A program made the position numbers and the translations under genes. Positions 1-11,501 of a DNA stretch of 62,258 nucleotides are shown here, piece after piece. Source of the DNA: Paracamarosporium sp. OC-R06-R3. Lineage: Eukaryota > Ascomycota > Dothideomycetes > Pleosporales > Didymosphaeriaceae. Position 1 is the first letter of the stretch, and each line of letters starts with the position of its first letter. Under the pieces are notes generated by a model. It was given only the letters and a program-made list of their open reading frames with translations. It had not been told where the DNA came from and did not search any database. The DNA lies in the NCBI GenBank assembly GCA_019828545.1, contig JACVRA010000062.1:1-62258 (forward strand). The letters are read 5' to 3'.

Positions 1-28
1 CACACACACACACACACACACACACACA
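1..28. repeat. (CA)n microsatellite
   Basis: A perfect CA dinucleotide run opens the window and is cut by its edge, so its full length is unknown. Confidence 0.95.
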
Positions 29-2307
29 TGCACATTCTCAAGGTCGTACAACTTGCTTACGGAAAAACTAAGTCCGTCCACGATCACCCCAGAACAGGCA
101 TAAACCCAGGCGAGGCCCGCTGACCGTCACTATCTACCTACACGCAGATTACATCTCAAAAGTGTGCACGGTCCACGAAGACCGACTGCTGGGATTCCCA
201 TGTAGACAGGCATCCGAGATTCTCCAGATGCGTGCCGCCCAGTATGCCGAGGTTTAGTGTCGAACACGGGAAGCATCAGTAAACAGTCCTGGGTCGTACG
301 AGTTCGGTCGGTACACAACGGGCCTGGTAAATTAGCTGTTACGTGTGACGATGGGCTGCTTGGTGATACCAAGGCGAGATATATCTGATGGGTTCTAAAT
401 TACCGTGCTCTCCCATAGTCTCAATAAGTTATTGGGGTGGCGAATGCAAGTTCGTCACTAATAGAAGCAGACCAAGGCCTGTGGAAAATATGAGATGAAA
501 GTAGAAGATTGTAAATAAAAAGGTCGTGGAGCAAATTGAACAACACCATGTCGTTGGAGATATTGTGAGCTGTTTCGAGATGGAGGTCAAGAAAGAATGA
601 AATGCATGAGAAATAGGGCGTGCTGAGATTCAAGTTAGCTTTATCAACAGGCTTTAACCGCTAAGGGATAGAAGTCTGCGTATAGTCGGAATCGTCTTGC
701 GTATCATGCAATAACATAGCGCGCTCTTACTTTTCTCTAGACGAATATACTTAGGAAATTTCTCGAGTCCGGCACAGTAGCCTGGGAACTCGGTGATGAT
801 ACTTTAAATCTGGAGATGCGTTCCAATGGCTGGAATTTCACGCGGAATGGATAAGTCTCTACTTGGGCTTGTGAGGCACTATAAGTGAACCACACTGCGT
901 TAGCAAAAGAATAAACCCGAAACATGAGTGAATGTTCAATCTACATCACAAAACTCATTATGGCAGCTCCTTTGAAATGCAGTTGGTAGCACTCCATTCA
1001 GGTACTCTTTTGCTCTTCTTTTTATTACGCCCTTTCTTTTTGTGCCGGTTCCCAGGGGAATCACTTTTCTTATATCATTTTTGTACCAAGATGTATGCCG
1101 AATTTTCGTCAAAAACAACACTCCGTATTCAGGTACTTAACTAGCACCTTTCCTATTAGGGTCTCTATTTCTAAAATCCCACCACTGTCACCAAACCTAA
1201 ATACGTACCATGAGGAATCTTCGAAGCTATATCGATGGAGCCGACTCAGTGAAGAATATGATGATGGATCGATGAAAATAAGGATAATTTCGGAACGCAT
1301 GCGGATGCGGACTTGATCAGAAGCAAACACACACATCATTCAGAAAGGGAGTATACCAATCTTGCTTATGGTTCCGTAGGTAGTTCACCTCCAAACTGCC
1401 ACTGCTACTAATTATGAAGTCCAAGCGAATGTGGAGTTTCATGAACGAATTCGAGCTGTGCAGTGAGTAAAAATATACTTCAACGCCGTTATGCCGGGAC
1501 GGCAAAAGTTCATCCTACGGAATGAACGATGCGGCGTACAGGACACAGCAGGATCACAAGAACTTGTCATAAAGATAGAATTCAATTCTAAGACGGAACC
1601 ACGGACTGGAATCTTTGATAGACCAGAGTACGGTAACAATGGTCAATCAAGGGCTATGTACTTGGTCGTGGCTGTTGCAGTTCAATAAGAGAAGCATTGA
1701 CTAATACGCTTGCACCCGAGTCCTTAGGGAGTAACCTCACAATGGACCTATTTAGTACGTTAAAAGCAACATGCCAGGCTATCAACAAAGTCATTAATAT
1801 ACTTTCACCTCTGCCGCCCATTGTTCTCACTTCAAGCCTGTGCACCGCGTGAATGGATCTCTTCTTCAGGATTTATCTTAGTTTCTTCTTCTCAACCCTC
1901 CATAAGATGCGCTGGAACTTTGATTCCATGCCACTGAATACTATTGTAAATTAAAACTTGACCCTTCAAACTTTCGTTCGGCTGTTCGAAGATGCTTATT
2001 GTAAAGGGAAAAGAGAGCGGGAGGGCTAGTCATTCACGCCCGATGAACGGGAGCTATATTAGTAAGCCATCCTAAGTCCCCACTTCGGCGTGACCCACAC
2101 AAGAGAATATCGGTAAGACCCGTAAATCGATGTTTTTCTGTCGTGCTGTGGGTCTCAAATTGAACACCGATTGCTCCGTTGTGACAAGCTTATTCCGAAG
2201 CGGCGTTCTTCGCGCGCAGAAAGCGAACCCACACTGTAATATCACCTTCATCGGTGCTCAACACCAAGAAATTTCACGATATCTGTTTCCTCATAGTTTT
2301 CTTAGCC
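29..2307. other. Intergenic stretch without a recognisable gene
   Basis: Only short open frames occur on either strand and none resembles a known protein or shows paired splice sites that extend it. A frame on the plus strand at 1491-1688 and one on the minus strand at 1654-1845 with a hydrophobic segment are the longest protein-like pieces, but they could not be connected to anything. The last few hundred bases presumably hold the promoter of the MCT-type carrier that starts at 2308. Confidence 0.5.
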
Positions 2308-3714
2308 ATGGATGACTACGAATTGCAAGCCATCAATCGTGGTGAGGCGGAGGCTGTCTCTGACTCAACTGAGCAAAATCTTCCCAGGGTAGATGGCGGC
2401 CGAGATGCATGGTTGGTACTAGCATCTGTCTTCGTACAGGGAGCCTTAATTTGGGGTATGGAGATATTGGGAGCCTGCTGCAGTTCTCAAACTAATTCTG
2501 TTGCCAGGGTTCGTTTACGGTTTTGGAGTCTTTCAAGAGTACTATTCACGACAAGAGCAATTCGCCGGTAACACATCCGGTCTTGCTGCTATCGGCACAA
2601 CAGCCGCGGTTCGTTCTATCCTAACAAGACCCAAGCCATTGAACTGACCTTCAAATACTAGGGCATAATGTATCTTACCTCACCCATAGTATATGGCTTC
2701 TTTCAGTGGTACCCTGAATATCGCCGAAGTGTCAGCTTAATGGGCTTTGCTATTATGCTATCTGGCATGGTGGGCGCTTCATTCGCAAACACAGTATCAC
2801 AATTGCTTGGAACACAGGGAGTTCTCTATGGCCTAGGAGGCTCTTTGCTATTCTTCCCGGTTTATTCTTACTTGGACGAATGGTTCGTCAAGCGACGCGG
2901 TCTTGCATTCGGTGTAATGATTGCTGGCGACGGAACAGGAGGAGTCGTCATTCCCTTGATAACAGAATGGATGCTCGGCAAGTGGGGGTTCCGAACCGCG
3001 ATGCGCGCGTGGGCTGTGATCAGCTTCCTCTTCATCTCTGCTTCACTGGTATTCTTGAAGCCTCGACCAAAGGATCGTAATACCGAACAAATCTCCCGAG
3101 GCTTTGATATGAGGTTTCTTAAAAGTCCGGCCTTCTGGATCCTTCAAGCCGGAAACATATGCCAAGGGCTCGGCTATTTCATGCCGATTCTCTATATGCC
3201 CTCGTTTGCTGCCGACCGTGGCTGGCCTACCATCACAGGCACTATCGCTGTTTCTCTCTGTAACGTATCCATTGTTATAGGTGCGACCTCGATCGGATGG
3301 ATTGTCGATCGATATCATGTTACAACGGCCATCATGATATCCTGTGTCGGGACTATGGTCGCAGTCTTTATCTTCTGGAGTTTCTCAATCTATCAGCCCA
3401 TACTGTTCATCTTTGCTATTACATACGGTGTTTTTGCTGGAGGGTTCCCTGCCACGTGGGCAGGTTGCGGTAATCCGGTGCGTCGTCGGTATCCTGTCGA
3501 AAATGGTATGATTGTTGCTCTTTTTACGGCTGGCAAGGGAATAGCCTCTGTTATATCTGGCCCTGTGAGTGGAGCGCTCGTCGAATCCGATACTTGGAAA
3601 GGCCAGGTAGGATTCGCATACGGCAGTGGATATGGATATATGATCATTTTTTCTGGTATCACTGCATCATTTGCAAGCATTGGGTGGATCGGCAAACGAC
3701 TGGGGGTGGTATAA
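2308..3714 (+). CDS. MFS transporter, monocarboxylate transporter (MCT/SLC16-like) family
   Basis: Three exons, 2308-2455, 2508-2608 and 2662-3714, give 433 residues, the usual length for fungal MCT-like carriers. Both introns have GT..AG ends, and joining them restores the first transmembrane helices (WGFVYGFGVFQEYY, then GLAAIGTTAAGIMYL). An acidic cytoplasmic N-terminus of about 35 residues is followed by about 12 hydrophobic helices; the loop with DEWFVKRRGLAFG fits the conserved R-x-G-x-A/G-x-G region after helix 4 of this family. It should sit in the plasma membrane and move a small organic acid or similar solute by proton symport; the substrate cannot be read from sequence. The start ATG was chosen because it precedes the acidic N-terminus; an earlier in-frame ATG at 2254 would add a hydrophobic leader unlike the family. 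It stands alone, with a convergent methyltransferase gene downstream. Confidence 0.9.
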
Positions 3715-3899
3715 AGTTCCAATCTCGATCTGGTTATTGTAGTCAGAATAGCAGATATTTCTTTACGAAAAGGTACCACACATTTCACCTAGTCTAGGGT
3801 ATCTTGTACATGAAGAATAAACAGTTGATGTGTTTATCTTGGAGCTCAAACCAACACCGTCGCCAATCATGCCGAGGGTATTTGCCAGACTAAACATGC

Positions 3900-4535
3900 T
3901 CATAACTTCCTCAACACCAACACCAATCCGCCACTTTCTTCCTCGCCAAATTTTCTGTAATTATGCACCTTGTTCTCCAACAACTCAACTGTTCCATCCT
4001 CTACCAATCCATTCACTACCTTCTCGAATTTCCCTTCTTTCCAAAAACTCTCTAGAATGGTAGTGACAAGTATACCGCCGGCTTTTACAGTTCGCGTCAT
4101 TTCCAGTAAAGGCTCCGGCCCCACATGGCCATGTGTGAACGTCCCGCTGCATGTGAGCGCATCGTAAACACCATTTTCGATTTCCAGTTTTTTGGTAAGG
4201 TCCGTGACGCTAAGCTTTCGATATGCACCGGTTTTCTCTGCAACTTTCATCATTCCTTCACTAAGATCCAATCCGTCAATCGTTTTGAAGCCGAGTTTTA
4301 CGAGCTCGACACCAACAAGGCCGCTGCCGCAACCTGCATCTACTACAGTTGCGTCTGCTGGAAGAACTTTGAGGTATCTTGGAACCATCTCGGCGACTAT
4401 ACGTGGCGCGGTAAAACTGTACTTTTGCATGTCCGCGTCGTAGCTCGACGCCCATTCATCGTACAGTCCGCGCGACTCATCCTGGCTCTTGGCCGCAAAT
4501 ACGCGGTCGAGGAATTGTTGGTTTGTGGAAGACAT
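3900..4535 (-). CDS. Class I SAM-dependent methyltransferase (WBSCR27/METTL27-like)
   Basis: A single exon of 211 residues. Motif I for S-adenosylmethionine is clear (VVDAGCGSGLVGVELVKLG), followed by an acidic residue after the next strand (DGLDLSEGMM) and a post-I region DALTCSGTFTHGHVGPEPLLEM, the pattern of the small Williams-Beuren-type methyltransferases. The substrate is unknown; fungal relatives are soluble enzymes of small molecules. The frame is open upstream to 4613, but that extension begins at a TTG and is low-complexity, so the ATG at 4535 with A at -3 is taken as the start. It converges on the MCT-type carrier, with 185 bases between the stop codons. Confidence 0.88.
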   Translation of the reverse strand: MSSTNQQFLDRVFAAKSQDESRGLYDEWASSYDADMQKYSFTAPRIVAEMVPRYLKVLPADATVVDAGCGSGLVGVELVKLGFKTIDGLDLSEGMMKVAEKTGAYRKLSVTDLTKKLEIENGVYDALTCSGTFTHGHVGPEPLLEMTRTVKAGGILVTTILESFWKEGKFEKVVNGLVEDGTVELLENKVHNYRKFGEEESGGLVLVLRKL

Positions 4536-6174
4536 GATAATATATCGAGCGTGAAGATGAGGAGATTCTGAACTACTGGGAGTTGTGTTGTTTCCGTGGT
4601 TATCCGAAGCCAAGCAGCCCGCGAAGGCTATTGCCGAGAAGCGTACATATAATTGGGCCTTGTTACATCACGTAGTTCACTAGTGTAGATGACATCGGTT
4701 GTTCTTCCGGCCATATTGCCAAGCCCAAATTAACGTCCTGTGTCTGAACCACACGATTTAGGAGTCTGTAACGAACTACCGACCATTTGCAGAATTTCTC
4801 TACGATACTGAAACCATGGCTAGATGGAGCTGACGAACTTGCAACAATCGTATCTGTTGTCTCTTGGACCTTGGACTATCTCACTTATCATAGTTATATC
4901 TTTACTAATGCCTAAATGATCTGGGCATCTGAAGGAGAGAACTATGGAAGCTTTCACCTGCATTGTCCTTGTTTCTTGTCAACGCAGATTCATATAGGAC
5001 GCACCAAGATCTCCACTTTGCGCAACACGCTTTACATCGGGATTACCAAGACCATTCATAATCGAATAGATCACGGAGGAAAAAAAAGGCACTCACACCG
5101 TTGCAAAAGTTTCTTGGACACATGGTGTAACCTCTAGGCGATTGGATTGGAGAAGGCCCGATCGTAGATTGTTAAGAGGCGCAGTCATGGATACTCGTGT
5201 CAGATTTTTAACATGAACGCTCGTGCAAATAAGAAATTATTACTTTACTAGGTCTGACAGGATCGTTGCGCTATGAGGATGGTGCCTTTTTCTAAGATCA
5301 GTACAAGTGCTTACAGCACAAGCCAGCAGGCATTAACTTACGCGTCGCACGGACACAATTGTGTTACATTCGATGGAAATGCACGGCCGATCATTCCACC
5401 TATCGCGCGAGTAAAGACCCACCTCCATTATCCTCTATAAGCTACCGTTCTTTAACTGCACGGACATGGAGCGGAGTGAAGACTACGTTGTCAGGAACAG
5501 GTGGGCTTGTGGAAAAGAAAGACGGGTCTCGCCGGATCGCCATACCAATACCAAGGATTCATTACCTAATTCAGGCGCGTTAGAATCACGATATTCGTTT
5601 CTATTTCTATCGAAAAAGAGATATGACTTGGAAGAAGCACATTGTTCTCCAGCAAGTGCAGTCAATGTTCACGAATGTCCACATAGAATGCACACTATAG
5701 GAACGTAAGCTCGCCATCCCCCGAAAAAACTAAACGCCTTCAGCCACTGCCCTGTTAGTAATTCGAAAGTCTAAATAATTAAGGACAAGCTTAGTCGAGC
5801 GCCGACTATGCGGAGCTAGCACGTGGGCATCATATCCTTCTAGACCACTGGATCGAACATCCAGGATCCCATTTCGCAGTTGGATTTGACCTGGATCCTA
5901 CGGAAACGGATCAAAAATTGATCATGCACTTGTGCGCGTGGTTGTTTCGGTCCTTGGATGTTTCGCCCCACGCAATGCGGGATCATCATTCGACTATGGC
6001 CCGTGGATACTGTTTGCCTAAGGATTTTGCGTTTAATGGAACTATATAAGTGTAGTTGAAGACTGTTTCTAAGACCCATCAGCATCAATTGCAGGTCCTT
6101 CCCAACATTTGGTCTAAGTCTCACAATACCTTCTGGTGCTTCACCTTCTTTTCGAGGAACAATCTTTATACAAC
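4536..6174. other. Intergenic stretch, no supported gene
   Basis: Only short, unconvincing frames on both strands. The right end carries the promoter of the GH114 gene, including the TATA box listed separately. Confidence 0.5.
6041..6050 (+). promoter_or_regulatory. TATA box of the GH114 gene
   Basis: The sequence ACTATATAAG lies about 125 bases upstream of the ATG at 6175, a normal distance for a fungal TATA element with a leader of about 90 bases. Confidence 0.6.
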
Positions 6175-7067
6175 ATGCACTACTCCACCGTCCTTACACT
6201 CGCTACTTTGGCTAGCGCGACACCGCTTGCTCCCCGTCAAGATGCTCGCTTTAAGCCGGGGACTGTATGGGACATTGTTCTCCAAGGCGAAGACGGCGCG
6301 GTCGTCCCATTGGAGCAGTTGAAGGCAGCAACAGGAACTGTTCTCGATATTGACCTTGAAGACAATGATTCAACGTCAAAGAATACAAAAGGCTGGATCA
6401 AAGAGCTCGCGAGCACAAAGACTGTGGTTTGCTACTTCAGCGCTGGAACCTATGAGCCCTGGCGTGAAGACCAAGCGTTGTTCAAGCCGGCTGATTATGG
6501 GAAGAAGATGGATGATTGGGATGAGTGGTGGCTCGATCTGAAGAGCGCCAATGTGAAAACTATTATGGAGGCTAGGATTCAGAGAGCTGCCCAGGCCGGA
6601 TGCCACGCAATTGATCCCGACAATATCGATGGATATGTAAGTGGCATCTCTCATCATTGGTAATGCTGTGCTGACTGTAACAGAGCGAGGACGACAGTGG
6701 CAAGCCGCACCAGGACGGTTTCACGTACGACAATCAAGTGTACATCGACTACGTCAAATGGCTCTCCGATACTGCGAAGAAGTATAACCTTGTCACTGGC
6801 TTGAAAAACGCTCTTGAGATTTCCGAGCAAGTCCTTGACTGGGTCGAATTTGCTGTTAACGAGCAATGCCATGAGACGGAGCCCGAAGACCCGGACAGCT
6901 GGGACTGCCCCGAGTACAGGCCCTTCACCGTAGCAGAGAAAGCAGTTTTCAACATTGAATACCACAATGATAAGACTGTATACTGCAGGGATCCGACAAA
7001 CCCTACTGTCAATCTTTCGACGGTTCTCAAGCCATTGGGGCTAGATGTACTTGGTGGACAATGCTAG
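6175..7067 (+). CDS. Secreted glycoside hydrolase family 114 (endo-alpha-1,4-polygalactosaminidase)
   Basis: Two exons, 6175-6636 and 6684-7067, with a 47-base GTAAGT..CAG intron, give 281 residues. The first 16 or so residues form a signal peptide (MHYSTVLTLATLASA), followed by a short propeptide ending in basic residues. The mature part carries the family hallmarks in order: TVWDIVL near residue 30, a strand VVCYFSAGTYEPWR, the acidic stretch NVKTIMEARI, then GCHAIDPDNIDGY and, past the intron, GLKNALEI. This is the TIM-barrel fold of GH114/TM1410 enzymes, which cut galactosaminogalactan and similar amino-sugar polymers. Several cysteines near the C-terminus (QCHETE, WDCPEY, YCRDP) may form disulfides, as expected outside the cell. 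A likely role is remodelling of its own or a competitor's extracellular polysaccharide. Confidence 0.92.
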
Positions 7068-8104
7068 AAGGGTGATGTTTTCGGGTTCGAAGTGGGCGCA
7101 TCTGAACTAGACCTGATCAACCTAGGATAGATACGCGTATATTTTCGCGAAAAGAGGGCAGGCTGTTGTTTCCTTCCTTCAGTTTCTTTACTGAGGCACC
7201 TGGTATCAATTTGTAGAGTTCTTAGATTTCTACTTTTTCAGATGGAATTAGACACTTCAACGCTTTCTCCGGATGATTTTACTACTTTTCGCTGTGTATC
7301 CACTCGATTAAGCCGAAGATGTGATGCAGGATAGCTGATGATAAACAAACTAATTGTGCATAACCAGTGTTGCGTCTATGAATCGTCGAGAGATAGAAAC
7401 ACGCTGATATAACGATCGTGCTGCAAACGACAAATTTTAGCCGTCGTATGCTTAACATTGAACCACCCTGGTATAACGACTTCCATTGTACAATGATGAG
7501 ACCGTTCTGACTATTGCTGCATTATTATACACATTCTCCAACTTATTCTAAACATTTTTTGCGTTCCAGTACCGCACAGAGTTTCTATGTTTCATCAGAA
7601 ATATCCCGTTCTGATCGACATGAACAGCGATTCCTTCTCAAGCTCGTATGCAACGCCGAATGTTCCACTCTTTGCATAATTATGTTTGCAAATTGATGCA
7701 TGCTTTATCGTTAGGCCTTTAAATCGGATCATGATACCGTCAACACAACTGGTCCCTTCGTTATACTCACCAATCTGGTTGAAAAACACGAGACCAAGAG
7801 CTCCATCACATATATAATAAGACGTGATTATGCTAAACAATACACATCGCAGAACCTTCGGTCAAACAACCCATGTGTTGTCTTACTAAAGCCATTTTCA
7901 TTTCTAGACAACTAACCAAACCGCATAATCACGCTCATCCAAACAATTATCCAGAAAGCTTTTCTAGCACCAGAACCCAAACCCACCAAGTCAAGTCGCA
8001 AACTACAAAAAGATCCATCATACCCCTCCCCGAACCACACCGACCCATTCAAATTTTAAACTCCCTCCCCTTAACCCAAGTACATTATATGCTACCTTAT
8101 CTAA
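7068..8104. other. Intergenic stretch, no supported gene
   Basis: No frame of interest. It contains the 3' side of the GH114 gene and the region downstream of the broken small gene at 8105-8386. Confidence 0.5.
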
Positions 8105-8386
8105 TCAAGTCCTCACTCTTCCCTTTCCGAACGATAAGTCTTTGGCTTTTGCGCTTTTACGGTCGTGGCGGAACGGGATGAGGTTACCCTCCATTTTGCG
8201 CTCATTTTGTAGACGACGAAGTGCTGAGTCTAGTGTTTGGTACATGTCTAGGGCGATGAAACATGCTCAGGGGCTATTATCAAGGTAGAAGTCCTCTGCT
8301 TGTATGCCTGATGAGGAAGATTTGTTTCGAACTAGGTAGACGTCTTGGGTGGTGGTGAGGCCGGTGATGTGACTGTTTATTGTCAT
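8105..8386 (-). pseudogene. Small gene of unknown function interrupted by one in-frame TGA
   Basis: On the minus strand an ATG at 8386, preceded by a CA-rich leader, opens a frame of 94 codons that closes with TGA at 8107-8105. It is interrupted once, at codon 40, by TGA (8269-8267). The reading on both sides is protein-like: before the stop it gives QDVYLVRNKSSSSGIQAEDF and after it ACFIALDMYQTLDSALRRLQ, then a basic tail. A Trp codon (TGG) changed to TGA would explain the break, and the base change is of the C-to-T/G-to-A type seen in decayed fungal genes. No intron removes the stop. No family was recognised. It could also be a sequencing error in a living gene of 93 residues. Confidence 0.5.
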
Positions 8387-9053
8387 GGCGGTTGTCGATT
8401 TGTGGAACAGTAGATGAGTCTAGTTGTTGTGGGTGAGTAGCTGTGGAGGGGTACGGTGTAAAGTCCTAGTTATCATGTCTGAGGAGTTAGTCGCTGATGA
8501 AATGATCACCTTAGGATTATAGACGATTCGTGTTCTCACACTGATAAAACAAGTTTGTTGCTATGAATATTTTTGCAGTGGGCGATTTGGTAATCATGCA
8601 GACATTCGTTGGGTACCTGAAGTAGTCATGTTACCATAGAATAAGTATATGAACGCAATTAGCACCATAAAACAACTCGTCACTACAGCCGTGCCAGGCC
8701 CAAATTCGGCATCGACTAGATTTAAACACACAGCAAGTGCTTCTTCGAGGATAACGAGGACCTGTATATTATGCTGGCATTCGGCCACTCTTCTGTTTTC
8801 TGTCCCAGCCGAGGGAATGCTTTGGGCGAGCGGAGCGGGAAGTTGCTTGGTCAGTGGGTTATGGGGTGCAACAGTTATGTAAACAACCTGTGTTACTTTG
8901 AATGTAGCTGTAGTAGTAATTAATATGGAGAAGCCTTGCTCAGTCGAGCTTCCGAAATAATTCTTTCACCCTCTTAAAAACGAGAAAATAACTCGATGAC
9001 TGGCACATAATGGTGCTGAAACATCACTATTACCAGCCAGTGAAGCGAACACA
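8387..9053. other. Intergenic stretch with an isolated hydrophobic open frame
   Basis: On the minus strand a frame runs from an acceptor-like ACACAG near 8891 to a stop at 8594, about 97 codons, with a hydrophobic helix near its end (VVTSCFMVLIAFIYLFYGN). No upstream exon could be found between it and the reductase gene at 9054, so it is at best an exon relict. Nothing else was seen. Confidence 0.3.
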
Positions 9054-10042
9054 TCATATCAAACCAGGTACAACGGCCTTCCTACCCGCAATTTTATCCT
9101 TCCCAAACTTCTTCTCATACCACCTCTTCCCCTGCAACGCCCTCGGCAGCATAGTCGCAATCTCATTAATCAAAAATGTCCTCGCAGGGACACACGCCCA
9201 GCCGCCTACAGCCCAGAATCCCGCCCACTCGATCCACTCGCAAAAGTAATGCGCATATAGCACATACCTAAACAGCCCGTTCTTCGGAATCATGTACACC
9301 TTTTCGACGCCTTCGACCGGCTTGCCAGTCTTCTCAGCTTCCTTGCGCTGCTTGCGGTCCGCGGCGCGGCGGATCTCGCGAAGGTCGTCGTCGTGGAAGG
9401 CGTTGCCAAGGAGGCCCCATGCCCATATTATGAGTCCGATTTCCATGGACCAGTAGCGGCCTGCCCAGTCGCGTGTAGTGGTGGGACCGTAGCCGGCAAG
9501 CCAGCCGCCGATGGAGATGGCGTTGAAGATTTGGAAGAGGGACATGCCGAGGCAGAGGACTACGTGCACGGGGGACATGCTTGGGTTTAGGAACAGTGGG
9601 GAGAGGATTGCGCGGTAGATGTAGTGGATTACCTGCGATACGACCCGGTTAGCACGCTATGGAGGAAGGTTACCAGGAGAAAGAGAACGTACGAAACAGC
9701 CTGCCATTGTCCAATTGCCCCATGGCAGCGCCTTAATACCTTGCTGCTCGGGCAGAGTCCACATTATATATAGGAGGGTGGTGAAACCTGTGGACTCAGT
9801 AATTGCCCAACCCCACTTGCCGGGGATGTTAAGGCGCGAGCTGTTGGACGTTTTGCCCATAGGATACCAGTCGAGCACCCATTGGAGCGATGTCAACTGC
9901 ACGAAATGTAAGCCATAATCTCGCGGCCGTCTTGCGCTCCATATGCGCAGAACAAACGTACCACAGGGAAGTACTGAAACAGCGTACACGCGGCTTGCCA
10001 TGTGCTGCGCGATGGCGGTAGGATACCTGGTATGAGTACCAT
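9054..10042 (-). CDS. 3-oxo-5-alpha-steroid 4-dehydrogenase (SRD5A)-like membrane reductase
   Basis: Three exons read on the minus strand, 10042-9962, 9896-9693 and 9632-9054, give 287 residues, close to the family length. The N-terminus (MVLIPGILPPS...FQYFPV) joins in frame to LTSLQWVLDWYPMGKTS, a stretch typical of the fungal members. The C-terminal domain has the conserved order of the family: IPKNGLFRYVLYAHYFCEW, then WACVPARTFLINEI and RALQGKRWYEKKFG, which form the NADPH-binding end of steroid 5-alpha-reductases, with about six hydrophobic segments. It should act in the endoplasmic reticulum membrane, reducing the double bond of a 3-oxo-delta-4 steroid or a related enone lipid. The natural fungal substrate is not known. 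All three joins use GTACGT donors and CAG acceptors. Confidence 0.88.
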
Positions 10043-11501
10043 GGCGATTCGATAACCTTAATGTCAGCGTGTACGATGGTCGCGATCCTTCAATGGGTCG
10101 AACGAGGCCGGCTGTTGAGGAAGTCGCATGTATCCTGCGCATGGACAGCGCCGGCAAAATGATGAGGTCATGTCACAAACAACCGCTCACGGCCGCGCCA
10201 AGCCGACTGGAGGATTGACCCGCTACGCGATACCTTGCGTGCTTGGTATATAATAATGTCCATCTTATAAACGGGGTTGAGCAGAGAAGTTGGTAGTAAC
10301 GTCACGACCAAAGTGAACAAACGACAGAAAAGGCAAAGGTGGGAAAGTGCCCCAAGTGGGAGCTGTGCCGCCTTGCAGGTAAGCGTCTTGGCTAAGTGAC
10401 GGTATCGCACGCGAACGCGTTTACAGTTTACCTACCACGTACCTGCGTATTACTACCACATGACGTTTTCAAAATTCTGGAAATGCCTGATGCGAAACTT
10501 TGAATTCATTCCATCATTGAAAAACGCTGTAGTGGAATTCTTAACACGCGCTTCTTCTGCATCTATGAGATACTAAGACACCATATTAACATATCCGACA
10601 GACTCCTGCTATATGCATACTGCATCGACCTGTATGGATGAGAAGTTGAAAGACTCTGGGAAAGGACAAGCATGATAGACGTAAGCAGAAAGTGTATGCG
10701 AATCATAGTGCTTGGAGATGGACATAGGAAGCAATGCATGGGATCCTAAGGAAGTCTCGAAACCATAGTAAGGAGTGCCGTACATTTAAATACCGACACA
10801 GAACAAACAGTCAAAACCAAGTAGTGTGTACCTTTTGTATCTTTATCGTCGATTGGTTATCTCGTACGATACACATAAGCTCAGCCTGTATGAAACCCGT
10901 CTTATACGAGCTGTAAGCGAGCCATCACCGACCTCTTTCACAGACTCGGTGCGAATAAATGTAGACTTTATTTTCCAATCTTCAACTGCTTTTTGACCCA
11001 AAAGCCATCATTGAAGTATGAATATGTTTCTCGTGGCAAGTCGTTGGTTGAAACCTGTGAATCTTCTGAAATACAATTGTGTGGCCCCTGGTTCGCAAAG
11101 TACAGCCCATATTGAATGTCCGACGCATGTGTTTGGTTTTGTTTCGGGTACCTTGGTTTTTAGGCGGGCGATGACCGGTCGCATTTATTTCGTATTCGCT
11201 GGATGTAAGGCCCTGAGGAATTTCCGCAGGACGGAGTTCCTACAGTGGCTGCGGTGAAGGTTCACCTGGAGAGGAGTATTAAACTGGGCTTGTGTAACAT
11301 TAGACAGGAACACTTCCCTTCTCCATCATCTCGATATCCATTGCTTTTGGCCACGGTGTCGTGTTGTTTACTTGTTTTCCTTTCAAACTTTCGTTCTAGG
11401 TGCTATTGAGCCACCGTCCGTTCATTTTGCTGTCATTCTTTCGTACTCCGACTTAACTTATCCAATCACGTCATTTGTTTGACGTATTTCCTTTGGGCAA
11501 G
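10043..11501. other. Intergenic stretch, divergent promoters only
   Basis: About 1.4 kb between two divergent genes with no convincing open frame on either strand. The right 200 bases are pyrimidine-rich, as expected for the leader of the gene starting at 11502. Confidence 0.5.

Noticed and set aside
1491..1845. Two short protein-like frames on opposite strands
   Set aside because: About 65 codons each, no homology recognised and no splice partners.
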